NCBI GenBank assembly: GCA_029688825.1
Contig: JARUKX010000035.1
Coordinates: 1-39,810, forward strand
Length of the DNA: 39,810 nucleotides
Direction of reading: 5' to 3'
DNA from: Haloarculaceae archaeon H-GB1-1
Lineage (GTDB): Archaea; Halobacteriota; Halobacteria; Halobacteriales; Haloarculaceae
Part shown: positions 10,023-17,929 of the stretch, piece by piece
How positions within the stretch are numbered: position 1 is the first letter of the stretch
Layout of the letters: every line of letters begins with the position of its first letter
Program-made: the position numbers and the translations under genes
The notes under the pieces: generated by a model
Databases searched by the model: none
Told to the model about the DNA's origin: nothing
The model's input: the letters and a program-made list of their open reading frames with translations, nothing else

Positions 10023-10604
10023 CTATCGGTCGGGTGTCGGGTCGGCGTCACTGCGGGTGTCCGTACTCGTGTCGCCATCCGCGTCCGTCGCCGACGAGTG
10101 CGCGACGAGCGCGTCGGCGACCCGGAGCAAGCCGAGGTTCACGAGCGACAGCACCAGCCCGACCGCGAGACCGACGACGCACGCGACGCCAGCCGCGATG
10201 GCACCGACGAGCAGGAGCGCCCCGATCGGGAACGGGTCCGCGGGATTCGTCACGGTCTGCACGAGGAAACCCCCGGCGACCAGTCCGAGAACGAAGGTAA
10301 TCCCCACGAGCGCACCAGCGACGCTCCCGCGGAGGACGAGCCGATAGCTCGACCCGTCGAGCACGCCGTCCGCGAGCGCCCACCGAATCGCGTACAGCGT
10401 CAGCATCCAGAGGTACGCGAACACGACGAGTCCGACCGTGGTTCCGAGTCCGTCGAGCACGTCGCTCAGCAGCCCGCCGAGGTGGCCGAGCAGTATGGGG
10501 ACGAGCGAGAAGACGGTGACGTTGAACGTCGCGAGCGTCCACGTCTCCAGCGAGACGGTCGTGACCGACGCCGACGCCGACGCCAGCGAACGCGACCTAC
10601 CCAT
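10023..10604 (-). CDS. Polytopic membrane protein, downstream partner of CopD-like gene
   Basis: A 193-residue protein with about four or five hydrophobic segments and a hydrophilic, Asp/Thr/Ser-rich C-terminal tail of some 25 residues, typical of a haloarchaeal cytoplasmic tail. No known domain is recognised. Its start overlaps the end of the CopD-like gene by eight bases, so the two are probably translated together and may act in the same membrane complex. It is convergent with the methyltransferase gene. Confidence 0.72.
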   Translation of the reverse strand: MGRSRSLASASASVTTVSLETWTLATFNVTVFSLVPILLGHLGGLLSDVLDGLGTTVGLVVFAYLWMLTLYAIRWALADGVLDGSSYRLVLRGSVAGALVGITFVLGLVAGGFLVQTVTNPADPFPIGALLLVGAIAAGVACVVGLAVGLVLSLVNLGLLRVADALVAHSSATDADGDTSTDTRSDADPTPDR

Positions 10605-11013
10605 GCGCCAGCACCTCCGCGAGGACGACGACGAACAGCAGCAGCGCAGCCGTCGCGCCGTACGTCCGTCGGAGCAGTGCCGTGGCTGCCTGCTCGCGCT
10701 CGCGCAGTTTCACCACCGCCATCGTCCGGACGAACGACCCCACCACGACGCCGAGGACGACGACGAGCTTCACGGCGAACACTCGCCCCCAGTGCGTCCC
10801 CGGTCCCGGACCGCCGAGCGCGCCGAGGTTGCCGACGCCGGTGACGACCATCACGCCCAGCGCCCCCCAGAACAGCCACTCGTAGCCCGCGGCGAGCGCC
10901 TCCGGGTCGCCGGGCTCCCGACGGAGCGCACCCCACACCACCACGGCCCCGCTCACGAGCGCGACCATCCCCAGAAGGTGAACGGTGCGGACCGCGAGAT
11001 GAACTCCCGTCAT
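10597..11013 (-). CDS. CopD-like four-helix membrane protein
   Basis: A 138-residue protein with four predicted membrane helices. The first contains VHLAVRTVHLLGMVALVSGAVVVWG, with two His residues in the spacing seen in CopD/PcoD-type and related cytochrome-like membrane proteins; the later FAVKLVVVLGVVVGS and the final helix fit the same pattern. Family members are linked to copper resistance or uptake, but the match here is by layout and His placement only. Its gene overlaps the next membrane protein gene by eight bases. Confidence 0.6.
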   Translation of the reverse strand: MTGVHLAVRTVHLLGMVALVSGAVVVWGALRREPGDPEALAAGYEWLFWGALGVMVVTGVGNLGALGGPGPGTHWGRVFAVKLVVVLGVVVGSFVRTMAVVKLREREQAATALLRRTYGATAALLLFVVVLAEVLAHG

Positions 11014-11095
11014 ACCCGTACGGTTCGTCCGGTGGGGAGAAAGCGTCGGCGACTGTCGGTCACGACAGGGGTTGTCGTCGGGGAAGACGGCCTGC

Positions 11096-11749
11096 TCAGA
11101 CCACGTCGCCGCGGACCGACGCCCCGTCCTGTTGCTCGCGGAACCGCGAGACGGCGTCGGCGGCCGTCTCGGCCTCCTCGGGGTCCATGCCCAGCATCTC
11201 CAGCGCGCCGGAGAGCGTCGGAAAGACGTACTCGCCGGCGCGGAGCTTCTCGAACGCCTCGTCGGCCCGCTGGCCGTCGATCCACAGCGCCGCGCCGCGG
11301 GGGTCGAGGATCTGCTCGTAGTTCTCGCGGGCTCGCGCCCCCTTCAATCGCTGGGTCACGTTGTCCTCGAAGGACGCGTTGCAGACCTCCAGATGGACGG
11401 GCTCGTCGTCGTCCAGCAGGTGCGCGGCGAGACACTTCTCGGGTGCGACGTGGCCGCTGTGGTTCGCCCGGACGTGGTCGGGGAACTGCTCGGCCCACTC
11501 CGCGCTGACCGTCTGGCCGACGCCCGCGACGCCGTGGGTCTCCTCGAACTCGACCCCGCGGTCGGCGTCGCCGCCGAACAACAGATCCTTCGTCAGGTAG
11601 ACGTCCAGTCGCTCGACGGGGTCCAGGCCGAGCGCCACCTCGCCGAAGACCCACACCTCGCGTACGGGGACGGGCATCGGCTCGTTTTCGACGGTGTCGA
11701 CCAGCCGTTCGAGCCGGTCGAGCGCGTCGTCTCGGGAGAGTTCGGTCAT
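11096..11749 (-). CDS. Conserved haloarchaeal protein of unknown function
   Basis: A 217-residue soluble acidic protein. The N-terminal VREVWVFGEVALGLDPVERLDVYLT weakly recalls the GS...D-D pattern of small nucleotidyltransferases, but Gly-Glu replaces the usual Gly-Ser and the second Asp is not placed convincingly. A middle segment has three His and two Cys (HVRANHSGHVAPEKCLAAHL, then HLEVCNASF) that could bind a metal. The C-terminal third (EAFEKLRAGEYVFPTLSGALEMLGM) is helical. Divergent from the hydrolase gene at 11830. I do not recognise the family. Confidence 0.7.
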   Translation of the reverse strand: MTELSRDDALDRLERLVDTVENEPMPVPVREVWVFGEVALGLDPVERLDVYLTKDLLFGGDADRGVEFEETHGVAGVGQTVSAEWAEQFPDHVRANHSGHVAPEKCLAAHLLDDDEPVHLEVCNASFEDNVTQRLKGARARENYEQILDPRGAALWIDGQRADEAFEKLRAGEYVFPTLSGALEMLGMDPEEAETAADAVSRFREQQDGASVRGDVV

Positions 11750-11801
11750 CGCCTTCGGCTTGCCGTCCGACGGGCAAAACGGTCCCGGCTCGTCGAACCG
11801 C

Positions 11802-11809
11802 TTTTATCC
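11802..11809 (+). promoter_or_regulatory. Likely TATA box for the first hydrolase gene
   Basis: The sequence gcttttatcc lies about 22-28 bases ahead of the ATG at 11830. That is the spacing expected of a TATA box for a leaderless or very short-leader haloarchaeal transcript. Confidence 0.5.
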
Positions 11810-11829
11810 CGCCTCACTGAAGCACCGCC

Positions 11830-12525
11830 ATGCACCACGAGACGCTCGGCGACGAGTCCGACCCGAACCTCGTGGTCGTCATGGGGTGGGGGAATCGGCT
11901 CGACCACGAGACCGTCCGCTGGCTACTGGACGTGTTCGCTCGCGACTACCGCGTCCACGCCTTCCAGTTGCCGCTGGTCATCACGGACTTCGACGCCGAC
12001 TACCTCACCCCGATCGCCTCGCACGTGGCCGGGCTCGACGAGTATCGCGTCCTCGGTCACTCGACGGGCGGGCTCGTTGCCGCGTTCCTCGACGGGGCCG
12101 AGACGACGACGTACCTCAGCCCGTGGTGGGGATTCCACCGCAGCCTGCGCAAGCCGCTCGTGTACCTGCTGATGCGGCTGCCCGTCTCGTGGCCCATCCT
12201 CCCCTCGAACGTCACCCGGGAGGGGCTGGGCGACCTGGCGACCGCGCAGCAGGTGGCCGACGGGCCCGCCTACGCCGCGCCGACGTTCCTCTGGGAGTGT
12301 CACTGCAAGCAGGAGTCGTTGCCGCCGCTCGACGAGGACAGCGTCGTGTTCTACACGCCCGAGGACAGCATCGTGAGCGTCGAGGACATCCGGGAGCACG
12401 CGCCGCCAGCCAATCGGGTCGAGTTCGACGGCGGCCACGAGCTGTTCTCCTCCAGCGTCCGCGAGGACGCACTGGGGACGCTGCGCGACGCCGTCGCTGG
12501 CGGGGTCGACGCGGTGTCCAACTGA
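11830..12525 (+). CDS. Alpha/beta hydrolase, first of a tandem pair
   Basis: A 231-residue hydrolase. The nucleophile elbow is GHSTGG with Ser78; the likely acid is Asp179 in YTPEDSIVS and the likely base is His203 in GGHELFSS. The triad order and spacing are those of alpha/beta hydrolases. An aromatic, basic cap-like stretch (YLSPWWGFHRSLRKPLVYLLMRLP) follows strand 6 and could contact lipid or membrane. The substrate is unknown. The next gene at 12611 encodes a clear paralogue of identical length, so the pair arose by tandem duplication. Confidence 0.82.
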   Translation: MHHETLGDESDPNLVVVMGWGNRLDHETVRWLLDVFARDYRVHAFQLPLVITDFDADYLTPIASHVAGLDEYRVLGHSTGGLVAAFLDGAETTTYLSPWWGFHRSLRKPLVYLLMRLPVSWPILPSNVTREGLGDLATAQQVADGPAYAAPTFLWECHCKQESLPPLDEDSVVFYTPEDSIVSVEDIREHAPPANRVEFDGGHELFSSSVREDALGTLRDAVAGGVDAVSN

Positions 12526-12610
12526 GGCTGAGACTGAGGCTGGGGCTGCGACCGCCGCCGCCACCGTCACTTCGGAGCAACTTTCCGCTCTCGACTCGAC
12601 AGGCCGTGGT

Positions 12611-13306
12611 ATGCGACGAGTCACGCACAACGAAGCCGGCGACACCGACCTCGTCTTCGTGCTCGGCTGGGGGATCCGACTCGACTTCGAGAACGTCCGG
12701 TGGCTCGTCGACCGGCTGGCGGCCGCGGACTATCGGGTCCACGTCTTCGAGCTCCCGCTGGTCATCACCGACTTCGAGCGCGAGTACCTCGCGCCGGTCG
12801 CCAACTTCGTCTCCTCGCTGTCAAACTACCGTCTGCTGACGCACTCGACGGGCGGGCTGGTCGGCGCGTTCCTCGACAGTCCGGAGACGCGGGTGGATCT
12901 CAGCCCGTGGTGGGGGACCCACAAGGCGGTCCGGACGCCGTTGGTCTCGCCGTTCCTTCGCCTGCCGGTCACGAAGCCGCTCGTCCCCGTCGGAATCGAC
13001 CGCTCGGACCTCGGCGACCTCGCGACCGACTTCCAGGTCGAGGACACACCCGAGCGAATCGCGCCGACCGTCCTCCGGGAGTGTCGCCGCGTCCAGCAAC
13101 AGCTGCCCCCGTTCGACGAGGACAGCGTCGTGTTCTACACGCCCGACGACACCGTCGTCAGCGTGGACGCCATCCGAGAGCGTGCGCCGGAGGCGAACTG
13201 CATCACCTACGAGGGCGGCCACGAACTGTTCTCCTCGTCCGCCCGCGACGAGCTGTTGCCGACGCTGCTCGCCGCCATCGACCACGGCGTCCGCGCGGTC
13301 CCCTGA
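12611..13306 (+). CDS. Alpha/beta hydrolase, second of a tandem pair
   Basis: A 231-residue paralogue of the preceding protein, sharing ELPLVITDF, HSTGGLV.AFLD, LSPWWG, DEDSVVFYTP and GGHELFSSS. The triad appears to be Ser79, Asp180 (or Asp179) and His204. The residue before the nucleophile pair is Thr instead of Gly (THSTGG), a departure from the strict GxSxG elbow that its neighbour keeps. The cap region differs most between the two, which suggests different substrates. It lies 85 bases behind the first copy. Confidence 0.8.
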   Translation: MRRVTHNEAGDTDLVFVLGWGIRLDFENVRWLVDRLAAADYRVHVFELPLVITDFEREYLAPVANFVSSLSNYRLLTHSTGGLVGAFLDSPETRVDLSPWWGTHKAVRTPLVSPFLRLPVTKPLVPVGIDRSDLGDLATDFQVEDTPERIAPTVLRECRRVQQQLPPFDEDSVVFYTPDDTVVSVDAIRERAPEANCITYEGGHELFSSSARDELLPTLLAAIDHGVRAVP

Positions 13307-13324
13307 CGGCTCCCGACTGGTCGG

Positions 13325-13780
13325 TCACGTCGCAGTGCTGACGTGGACGACGTTCTCGACCGTCGCGTACACCTCGCCGGCGGCGTCGGTGAGGTCGATG
13401 GTGTAGGCTCGTTCGACTGACGCCTGCGTTTCGAGCGCCTCGCGAACGGCCTCGACCTCGGCGTCGGGCATCTCGCACGTCGCGTAGAGCGTCGTCTCCG
13501 CCGGTCGTTTGTACTCCACGGACGCCGATTTGTCCCACACCTCGTAGTCATCTCCCAGTCGCTTGATGAGCAGCATCGCGTGCATCGGGTCGACCGCACC
13601 GTAGATGCTGCCGCCGAAGATCGTGCCCATATAGTTCCGGGTGCGCCAGGAGTGGGGGAGCTTCACCCGAATCTCCGACCAGTCCGACTCGACGTGGGTG
13701 ACGCGCCCGCCGGTGCCCCGATAGGCGGGAAAGAGATTGAACGCCAGCCGTGCGAGTCGGGTCCGCCACGATTCGCTCAT
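13325..13780 (-). CDS. DUF4442 hotdog-fold thioesterase
   Basis: A 151-residue protein starting MSESWRTRLARLAFNLFPAYRGTG. It matches the DUF4442 group of hotdog thioesterases: the conserved WRTRNYMGTIFGGSIYGAVDPM segment carries the catalytic-type Asn/Tyr/Gly helix region, and VWDKSASVEYKRPA is the following strand. Members probably hydrolyse acyl-CoA. I chose the ATG at 13780. A GTG at 13852 that overlaps the upstream stop is possible and would add 24 residues without similarity to the fold. Confidence 0.75.
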   Translation of the reverse strand: MSESWRTRLARLAFNLFPAYRGTGGRVTHVESDWSEIRVKLPHSWRTRNYMGTIFGGSIYGAVDPMHAMLLIKRLGDDYEVWDKSASVEYKRPAETTLYATCEMPDAEVEAVREALETQASVERAYTIDLTDAAGEVYATVENVVHVSTAT

Positions 13781-13848
13781 ACGCGTTCTGGACGCGGCGT
13801 TCCCGTGAGTCTTTACCTCCGAAGACATCGACATCGGCGTTGTTCGAC

Positions 13849-14079
13849 TCACGGCTGGCGTGGCTCTGCATCCACCAGTCCGGCGTCGAGTTCCGACCGC
13901 AGGTGAAGATAGCCCCAGAAAAGCGCGCCGAGCACGAACGTCACCGTTCCCAGCGCGGCGAGGGTTCGCGCCCCCGTCGGCGTCCGCGGGACCGTCGCCG
14001 CGGCGACCAGACAGACCACACCCACCGAGAGCAACACCGCACCGGCCTTGAAGATGGTCTGTGTGGGCAGGGATTCCAT
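13849..14079 (-). CDS. Small two-helix membrane protein
   Basis: A 76-residue protein with two hydrophobic helices (about residues 9-29 and 38-60) and a polar tail. It lies upstream of the thioesterase gene on the same strand, 68 bases away, and diverges from the tRNA thiolation gene. No motif identifies a function. Confidence 0.7.
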   Translation of the reverse strand: MESLPTQTIFKAGAVLLSVGVVCLVAAATVPRTPTGARTLAALGTVTFVLGALFWGYLHLRSELDAGLVDAEPRQP

Positions 14080-14193
14080 GCGTTCATCGAGATATGGACG
14101 CGAGGACCTTAGCGCGTGCTAGGAGCCCACAATAGCTCTATAGAGTCGGGCGCAAGCGAAACCCTCTCCCCCGCTCGGGCGAAGTATGGGATA

Positions 14194-15186
14194 ATGGATT
14201 GCGACAAGTGCGGTGCGGAGGCGGTGATGCACGCCGCCTACTCCGGACTCCACCTCTGTGAGGACCACTTCTGTCGCTCCGTCGAGAAGCGGGTCCGCAG
14301 CCGAGTGCGCGAGGACGGGCTGGTGCCCGACGACGCCACCCCGGAGGCCCCTGACACCTGGATCATCGGCCTCTCCGGCGGGAAGGACAGCGTCGTCCTC
14401 GCGCAGATCCTCCACGAGACGTTCGCGGAGGACCCGCGCATCGAACTCGTCGCGCTCTCGATCCACGAGGGAATCGAGGGGTATCGTGACGAGTCGCTGG
14501 CCGCCTGCGAGATACTCACCGACGACCTGGACATGCGCCACGAGGTCGTCACCTACGAGGACGAGTTCGGCCTGCAGATGGACGACGTCGCCGCCGACGA
14601 CCCCGAGAACATGGCCCCCTGCGCATACTGTGGCGTGTTCCGACGGGACGTCCTCTCGCGGTACGCCGAGCGCTTCGACGCCGACAAGCTCCTGACCGGC
14701 CACAACCTCGACGACGAGGCCCAGACCGCGCTGATGAACTTCCTCGAAGGCGATCTCACCCAGATGGCCGACCACTTCGACGCCAGCATCGGCGGCTTCG
14801 ACACCGACGGCGCGAAGGCCGGCCAGCCCCGGCCGCGGCACGTCCCCGAGGACATGGTGCCGCGCGCGAAGCCGCTCCGTGACGTGCCCGAGAAGGAGGT
14901 CGCGCTGTACGCCCACCTCCGGGACCTCCCTGCCCACATCACGGAGTGTCCCCACGCCAGCGAAGCCTATCGCGGCGAGATACAGCAATTGCTCCTCACG
15001 CTGGAGGAGAACCATCCCGGGACGCGCCACTCAATCATGTCCGGCTACGAGGAACTGGCCGGCATCGTCGCCGACGAGGTCCGCGAGGACCAACAGGCCG
15101 ACTACGGCGACTGTGACCGCTGTGGCGCACCGACCGCACGGGACGTCTGTCGGAAGTGCGCACTGGTCGAATCGGTCACCGAGTAA
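14194..15186 (+). CDS. ncsA: NcsA/TtuA-family tRNA 2-thiolation enzyme
   Basis: A 330-residue ATP-pyrophosphatase-type enzyme that adenylates and thiolates tRNA uridine, using a SAMP/ubiquitin-like sulfur carrier in haloarchaea. N-terminal zinc finger begins MDCDKCGAEA; PP-loop SGGKDS at 61-66; Cys143 and Cys146 (CAYC) and Cys252 (ECPH) match the three [4Fe-4S] ligands of TtuA; the C-terminal zinc knuckle is CDRCG...CRKC. In H. volcanii NcsA modifies the wobble position of lysine tRNA. The ATG at 14194 starts the zinc finger directly and is preceded by an AT-rich box (ctatag) about 45 bases upstream. An ATG eight bases earlier opens only a two-codon frame. Confidence 0.93.
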   Translation: MDCDKCGAEAVMHAAYSGLHLCEDHFCRSVEKRVRSRVREDGLVPDDATPEAPDTWIIGLSGGKDSVVLAQILHETFAEDPRIELVALSIHEGIEGYRDESLAACEILTDDLDMRHEVVTYEDEFGLQMDDVAADDPENMAPCAYCGVFRRDVLSRYAERFDADKLLTGHNLDDEAQTALMNFLEGDLTQMADHFDASIGGFDTDGAKAGQPRPRHVPEDMVPRAKPLRDVPEKEVALYAHLRDLPAHITECPHASEAYRGEIQQLLLTLEENHPGTRHSIMSGYEELAGIVADEVREDQQADYGDCDRCGAPTARDVCRKCALVESVTE

Positions 15187-15267
15187 GACACCCTCGTTCG
15201 GACTCTATCCGCGTCGCTCGGAGGGAAGCGTCACAAAAATTGGTCTGAAAACGCGGGGCGAGGGACG

Positions 15268-16464
15268 TTAGTCCGTTCGGACGACGTCGAGCCCGTTGTT
15301 CTTGTCGAGGTCGTCGCGACCGCCGTCGGTCTGGCCGTACTGGGGTCCGGAGTCGAACGTCTCGATGTTGTCGCTGGCGTCGAAGCTGTCGCCTTCGCCG
15401 ACTTCCTGGATCGCTTCCCGGGACTTGTCGGCCTGCTTCTGGGTCGACGGGCCGAGCACCTGCGCGCTCTGCACGCCGGTCATGATGGCCATGACGCGAA
15501 CCTTGCCCTTGTACTCCTCCTGGATGCGTGCGCCCCAGATGACGTTGGCGGACGCTTCCAGTCGCTCGGTGATGTTCTGCGCGATGCCCTCGGCCTCTTT
15601 CAGCGTGAGGTCGGGGCCGCCGGTGATGTGGACGAGCCCGCCGGAGGCACCGCGGTAGTCCACGTCCAGCAGCGGATGGTTCATCGCGTCTTTCACCACT
15701 TCCTCGGTCTTGTTCTTGTCCTGGGTCTCGCCGACCAGCATCACCGCGACGCCGCCCTGGTTCATGATGGCGGTCATGTCGGCGTAGTCGAGGTTGATGA
15801 GCGACGGCTGGGTGATCGTTTCCGAGATGCCCTTGACGGTCTCGGCGATGATCTGGTCCATCACGGAGAACGCCTTGCCGATGGGCAGGTTCGGGACGTA
15901 GTCCAGCAGGCGGTTGTTGTCCAGCACGATGATGGAGTCGGCCTCGTTGCGGAGCCGCTCCAGGCCTTCCTCGGCCTTCACCGTGCGGGCGCGCTCGACG
16001 TTGAACGGCGTCGAGACCATCCCGACGACGATGGCACCCTGTTCCTTCGCGATTTTCGAAACGACGGGGGCGGCACCGGTACCGGTCCCGCCACCCATGC
16101 CCGCGGTGACGAACACGAGGTCCGCGTCACCGAGGACCTCCTTGATCGTCCCCTGTGCCATCTCGGTCGCGCGCTCGCCCATGTCGGGGTCGCCGCCCGC
16201 GCCGAGACCGCTGGTGAGGGACTTGCCGACGAGTATCTTCGTGTCGGCCTCGATCATCTTCAGGTGCTGTTTGTCGGTGTTGATGGCGATGGTATCGGCG
16301 CCTTCGACGCCGATGTTGTACAGGCGATTGACCGTGTTGTTGCCCGCACCACCGCAGCCGACGATGACGATTCGGGGGTCGCCAAAGCCGTCTGCGTCGG
16401 AGTCTTCCATCGACCGCTGTTCTTTCTCCTGGTTTTCGAGGGCGGATTTGACGATGTCCTGCAT
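15268..16464 (-). CDS. ftsZ2: Cell division tubulin homologue FtsZ2
   Basis: A 398-residue GTPase that polymerises at midcell. N-terminal GTP-binding GCGGAGNN is at 37-44, the tubulin signature MGGGTGTG at 123-130, and the T7 catalytic loop NLDYAD at 224-229. The start [10 protein letters not shown] and the immediate upstream RHH gene identify it as FtsZ2, the constriction-driving paralogue, as opposed to FtsZ1. The C-terminal tail (about residues 355-398) is acidic and disordered, as in other haloarchaeal FtsZ2 proteins. The start lies two bases behind the cdrS stop (TAAcgATG), so the two form one operon. Convergent with the ncsA gene. Confidence 0.95.
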   Translation of the reverse strand: MQDIVKSALENQEKEQRSMEDSDADGFGDPRIVIVGCGGAGNNTVNRLYNIGVEGADTIAINTDKQHLKMIEADTKILVGKSLTSGLGAGGDPDMGERATEMAQGTIKEVLGDADLVFVTAGMGGGTGTGAAPVVSKIAKEQGAIVVGMVSTPFNVERARTVKAEEGLERLRNEADSIIVLDNNRLLDYVPNLPIGKAFSVMDQIIAETVKGISETITQPSLINLDYADMTAIMNQGGVAVMLVGETQDKNKTEEVVKDAMNHPLLDVDYRGASGGLVHITGGPDLTLKEAEGIAQNITERLEASANVIWGARIQEEYKGKVRVMAIMTGVQSAQVLGPSTQKQADKSREAIQEVGEGDSFDASDNIETFDSGPQYGQTDGGRDDLDKNNGLDVVRTD

Positions 16465-16466
16465 CG

Positions 16467-16658
16467 TTACACCCGTGCCCAGTTGCGCCGCTTGCGCTTC
16501 TCGGACGGGCGCTCCTTGCCGGTGCCCTCGTGCTCGTTGAGCATCTCTCGAACTGCCGATCGAATCGCCTCGCTCCGGTTGGGGTACTCCCCGGTTTCGA
16601 CCATTTGTTCGACCTCTTCAATCTGCTGTTTCGGAATCCGTAGCGTCACACGCTCCAT
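16467..16658 (-). CDS. cdrS: CdrS, ribbon-helix-helix regulator of cell division
   Basis: A 63-residue protein that is essentially one RHH (CopG-like) domain: beta-strand [10 protein letters not shown], helix [11 protein letters not shown], then [19 protein letters not shown], with a basic tail ([11 protein letters not shown]). CdrS is described in Halobacterium and Haloferax as the short RHH regulator co-transcribed with ftsZ2 and controlling cell division. The ATG at 16658 is chosen because it starts the RHH strand exactly; an upstream ATG at 16694 or GTG at 16763 would add unlike residues. The leader contains two perfect palindromes. Confidence 0.93.
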   Translation of the reverse strand: MERVTLRIPKQQIEEVEQMVETGEYPNRSEAIRSAVREMLNEHEGTGKERPSEKRKRRNWARV

Positions 16659-16766
16659 GTTTGTAGTGTTCCCCTGGTAAGACGGAGGGTACATTGTCAC
16701 ACGCCCACTTACCTCACACGGCGAAATCGCACCAGGGAGGGAGGATTCCCACCTGGGCGGCACCGT

Positions 16767-16784
16767 GTAAGACGACCGTCTTAC
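16767..16784. promoter_or_regulatory. Perfect palindrome in the cdrS-ftsZ2 leader (candidate operator)
   Basis: gtaagacg and cgtcttac form a perfect 8-bp inverted repeat around two bases. A further direct copy of gtaagacg lies at 16677-16684, closer to the cdrS start. RHH dimers bind such symmetric sites, so this is a plausible site for CdrS, CdrL or another regulator. No protein-DNA evidence is available from sequence. Confidence 0.55.
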
Positions 16785-16792
16785 GCAAGATG

Positions 16793-16822
16793 TACCACAG
16801 ACTGTGGTATAATAAAAGTACC
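16793..16822 (-). promoter_or_regulatory. cdrS-ftsZ2 promoter: TATA box abutted by a palindrome
   Basis: On the minus strand an AT-rich box (acttttattata, 16808-16819) is the best TATA candidate between cdrL and cdrS. Directly downstream and sharing bases with it, 16793-16809 is a perfect palindrome (taccacag, one base, ctgtggta). A protein bound there would cover the space between TATA box and expected start near 16785-16790, a classic repressor position. The implied leader before cdrS is about 130 bases, long for a haloarchaeon. Confidence 0.55.
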
Positions 16823-16886
16823 GGCCCCCGTCATACGAGACGTCGTTTACGGCGTTTCGAGCCCTCTCTGCCGTGTAAACGCGACT

Positions 16887-17474
16887 TCACGCATTGTCGA
16901 GTACGTCGGCCGCCGGCGTCCGTCGGCCACAGCCGGGGCAGAAACCCCAGTCTGACCGCAGCTCGTCACCGCATTCACAGAACACACGCCGTGCCGTCTT
17001 CTCACCGCAATTCGGGCAGTAAACGTGCTGTGCGCCCACTTCGTCGCCGCATTGACCACACGTTTTACGCCCGTTTGCACCGTCGTCGTCGCCCGTCGTC
17101 GTCGGTGTCTTACGCCCATCGTCGGCGTGTGATACGACGGATTCGTCGTCGGCGTGACCGTCGGCCGTCGAGGTCGCGTCACCGTCCACCGAGATGTTGA
17201 CGTTGATGTCCTGGGGCTTCCGCCGTGCAAACGCCCGGTCGAGCCGCTCGGCGACGAGTGCGTCCACGCGGTCCGCGATGAGCTCGTCGAGACTCCCGTC
17301 GTCCGACGGCGTCCGCGATTCCCCCGTCGTCGTCGACTCCCGGGTGGCTGGCCGTCCGTCGCCGCCGTCGAGGAACTCGCGCAGCGCCTCGCGCATGACC
17401 TCGCTCTTGGAGGCGTCGAACTCCTCCAGTTGCTCGATGAGGTCGTCGTCCGCGCGGAAGGTGATCTTGCTCAT
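16887..17474 (-). CDS. cdrL: CdrL, RHH domain plus double zinc ribbon
   Basis: A 195-residue protein. N-terminal RHH domain: MSKITFRADDDLIEQLEEF followed by SKSEVMREALREFL. The middle (about 45-125) is polar, acidic and low-complexity, including SLDELIADRVDALVAERLDRAF, a likely helix. The C-terminus holds two zinc ribbons: CGQCG...CPNCG and CECG...CPGCG. This architecture and its place just upstream of cdrS-ftsZ2 match CdrL, the long RHH partner described with CdrS. The start is the ATG that begins the RHH strand. It is separated from cdrS by 228 bases and may have its own promoter. Confidence 0.9.
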   Translation of the reverse strand: MSKITFRADDDLIEQLEEFDASKSEVMREALREFLDGGDGRPATRESTTTGESRTPSDDGSLDELIADRVDALVAERLDRAFARRKPQDINVNISVDGDATSTADGHADDESVVSHADDGRKTPTTTGDDDGANGRKTCGQCGDEVGAQHVYCPNCGEKTARRVFCECGDELRSDWGFCPGCGRRTPAADVLDNA

Positions 17475-17624
17475 TCGACTCGTTCCTACCGTTGCCTCCC
17501 ACCTATTTCAATGTTTGCGACCGTCTGACGCACGTCTGGTGCCCGTTTCGGTCAAATCGACCGCCCTCTGCCGACTCCGAATGATAACCGTTAAGTCCAA
17601 CACGCGACCTACCTGAAAACGCGC

Positions 17625-17698
17625 CCGCCCTTAGCTCAGACTGGTAGAGCAGTCGACTGTAGATCGACTTGCCCCCCGTTCAAATCGGGGAGGGCGGA
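17625..17698 (+). tRNA. tRNA-Tyr (GUA)
   Basis: A complete cloverleaf of 74 bases. The acceptor stem ccgccct/agggcgg is perfect over seven pairs, with discriminator A. The anticodon stem gtcga/tcgac encloses loop ctgtaga, giving anticodon GTA. The T stem ccccg/cgggg encloses ttcaaat. CCA is not encoded, as usual in haloarchaea. No intron is seen. The last 22 bases plus one (17678-17699) recur at 17819-17840. Confidence 0.95.
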
Positions 17699-17701
17699 CT
17701 A

Positions 17702-17763
17702 CTTCTCCGCGAACAACTCCGTGAGCGGAGAATATGTCGATACCGAGCCGATTTCGTGCTCGG
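17702..17763 (+). other. Two hairpins between the tRNA-Tyr and its 3'-end copy
   Basis: Directly behind the tRNA, ttctccgc pairs with gcggagaa (8 bp), and a little further ccgagc pairs with gctcgg. They could be part of the tRNA trailer or ends of a small inserted element. No open frame or integrase remnant lies in the 120 bases between the repeated tRNA ends. Confidence 0.5.
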
Positions 17764-17818
17764 AAGTCGCAGCCCCGGACCGGCGCGTCGCCCCGCACGC
17801 CCGGGCCGTCTGACAGCT

Positions 17819-17840
17819 GTTCAAATCGGGGAGGGCGGAC
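17819..17840 (+). repeat. Exact 22-bp copy of the tRNA-Tyr 3' end (att-like)
   Basis: The 22 bases from gttcaaat to gggcggac are identical to 17678-17699, the T loop, T-stem and acceptor end of tRNA-Tyr, exactly 141 bases downstream. Duplicated tRNA 3' ends mark integration of tyrosine-recombinase elements. With only 119 bases between the copies, any element has been lost or was minute. Confidence 0.85.
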
Positions 17841-17929
17841 GACGTTTTACAGAAGTCGAGCCTCCAGATCGACGAGCCGGCCGTCCCGCCGACCGTGTCG
17901 TTGAAGTACGATTGCCGTAATTTTCGGTC

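Noticed and set aside
11096-11749. Nucleotidyltransferase assignment for the conserved protein
   Set aside because: Only a weak resemblance to the GS...D-D motif, with a key Ser replaced; left as unknown.
14186-14193. ATG just upstream of ncsA as start
   Set aside because: It is followed by GGA and a stop codon, so it can encode only two residues.
17841-17929. Possible cobalamin riboswitch ahead of the B12 operon
   Set aside because: The space is too short and shows no B12-box-like sequence or large fold.
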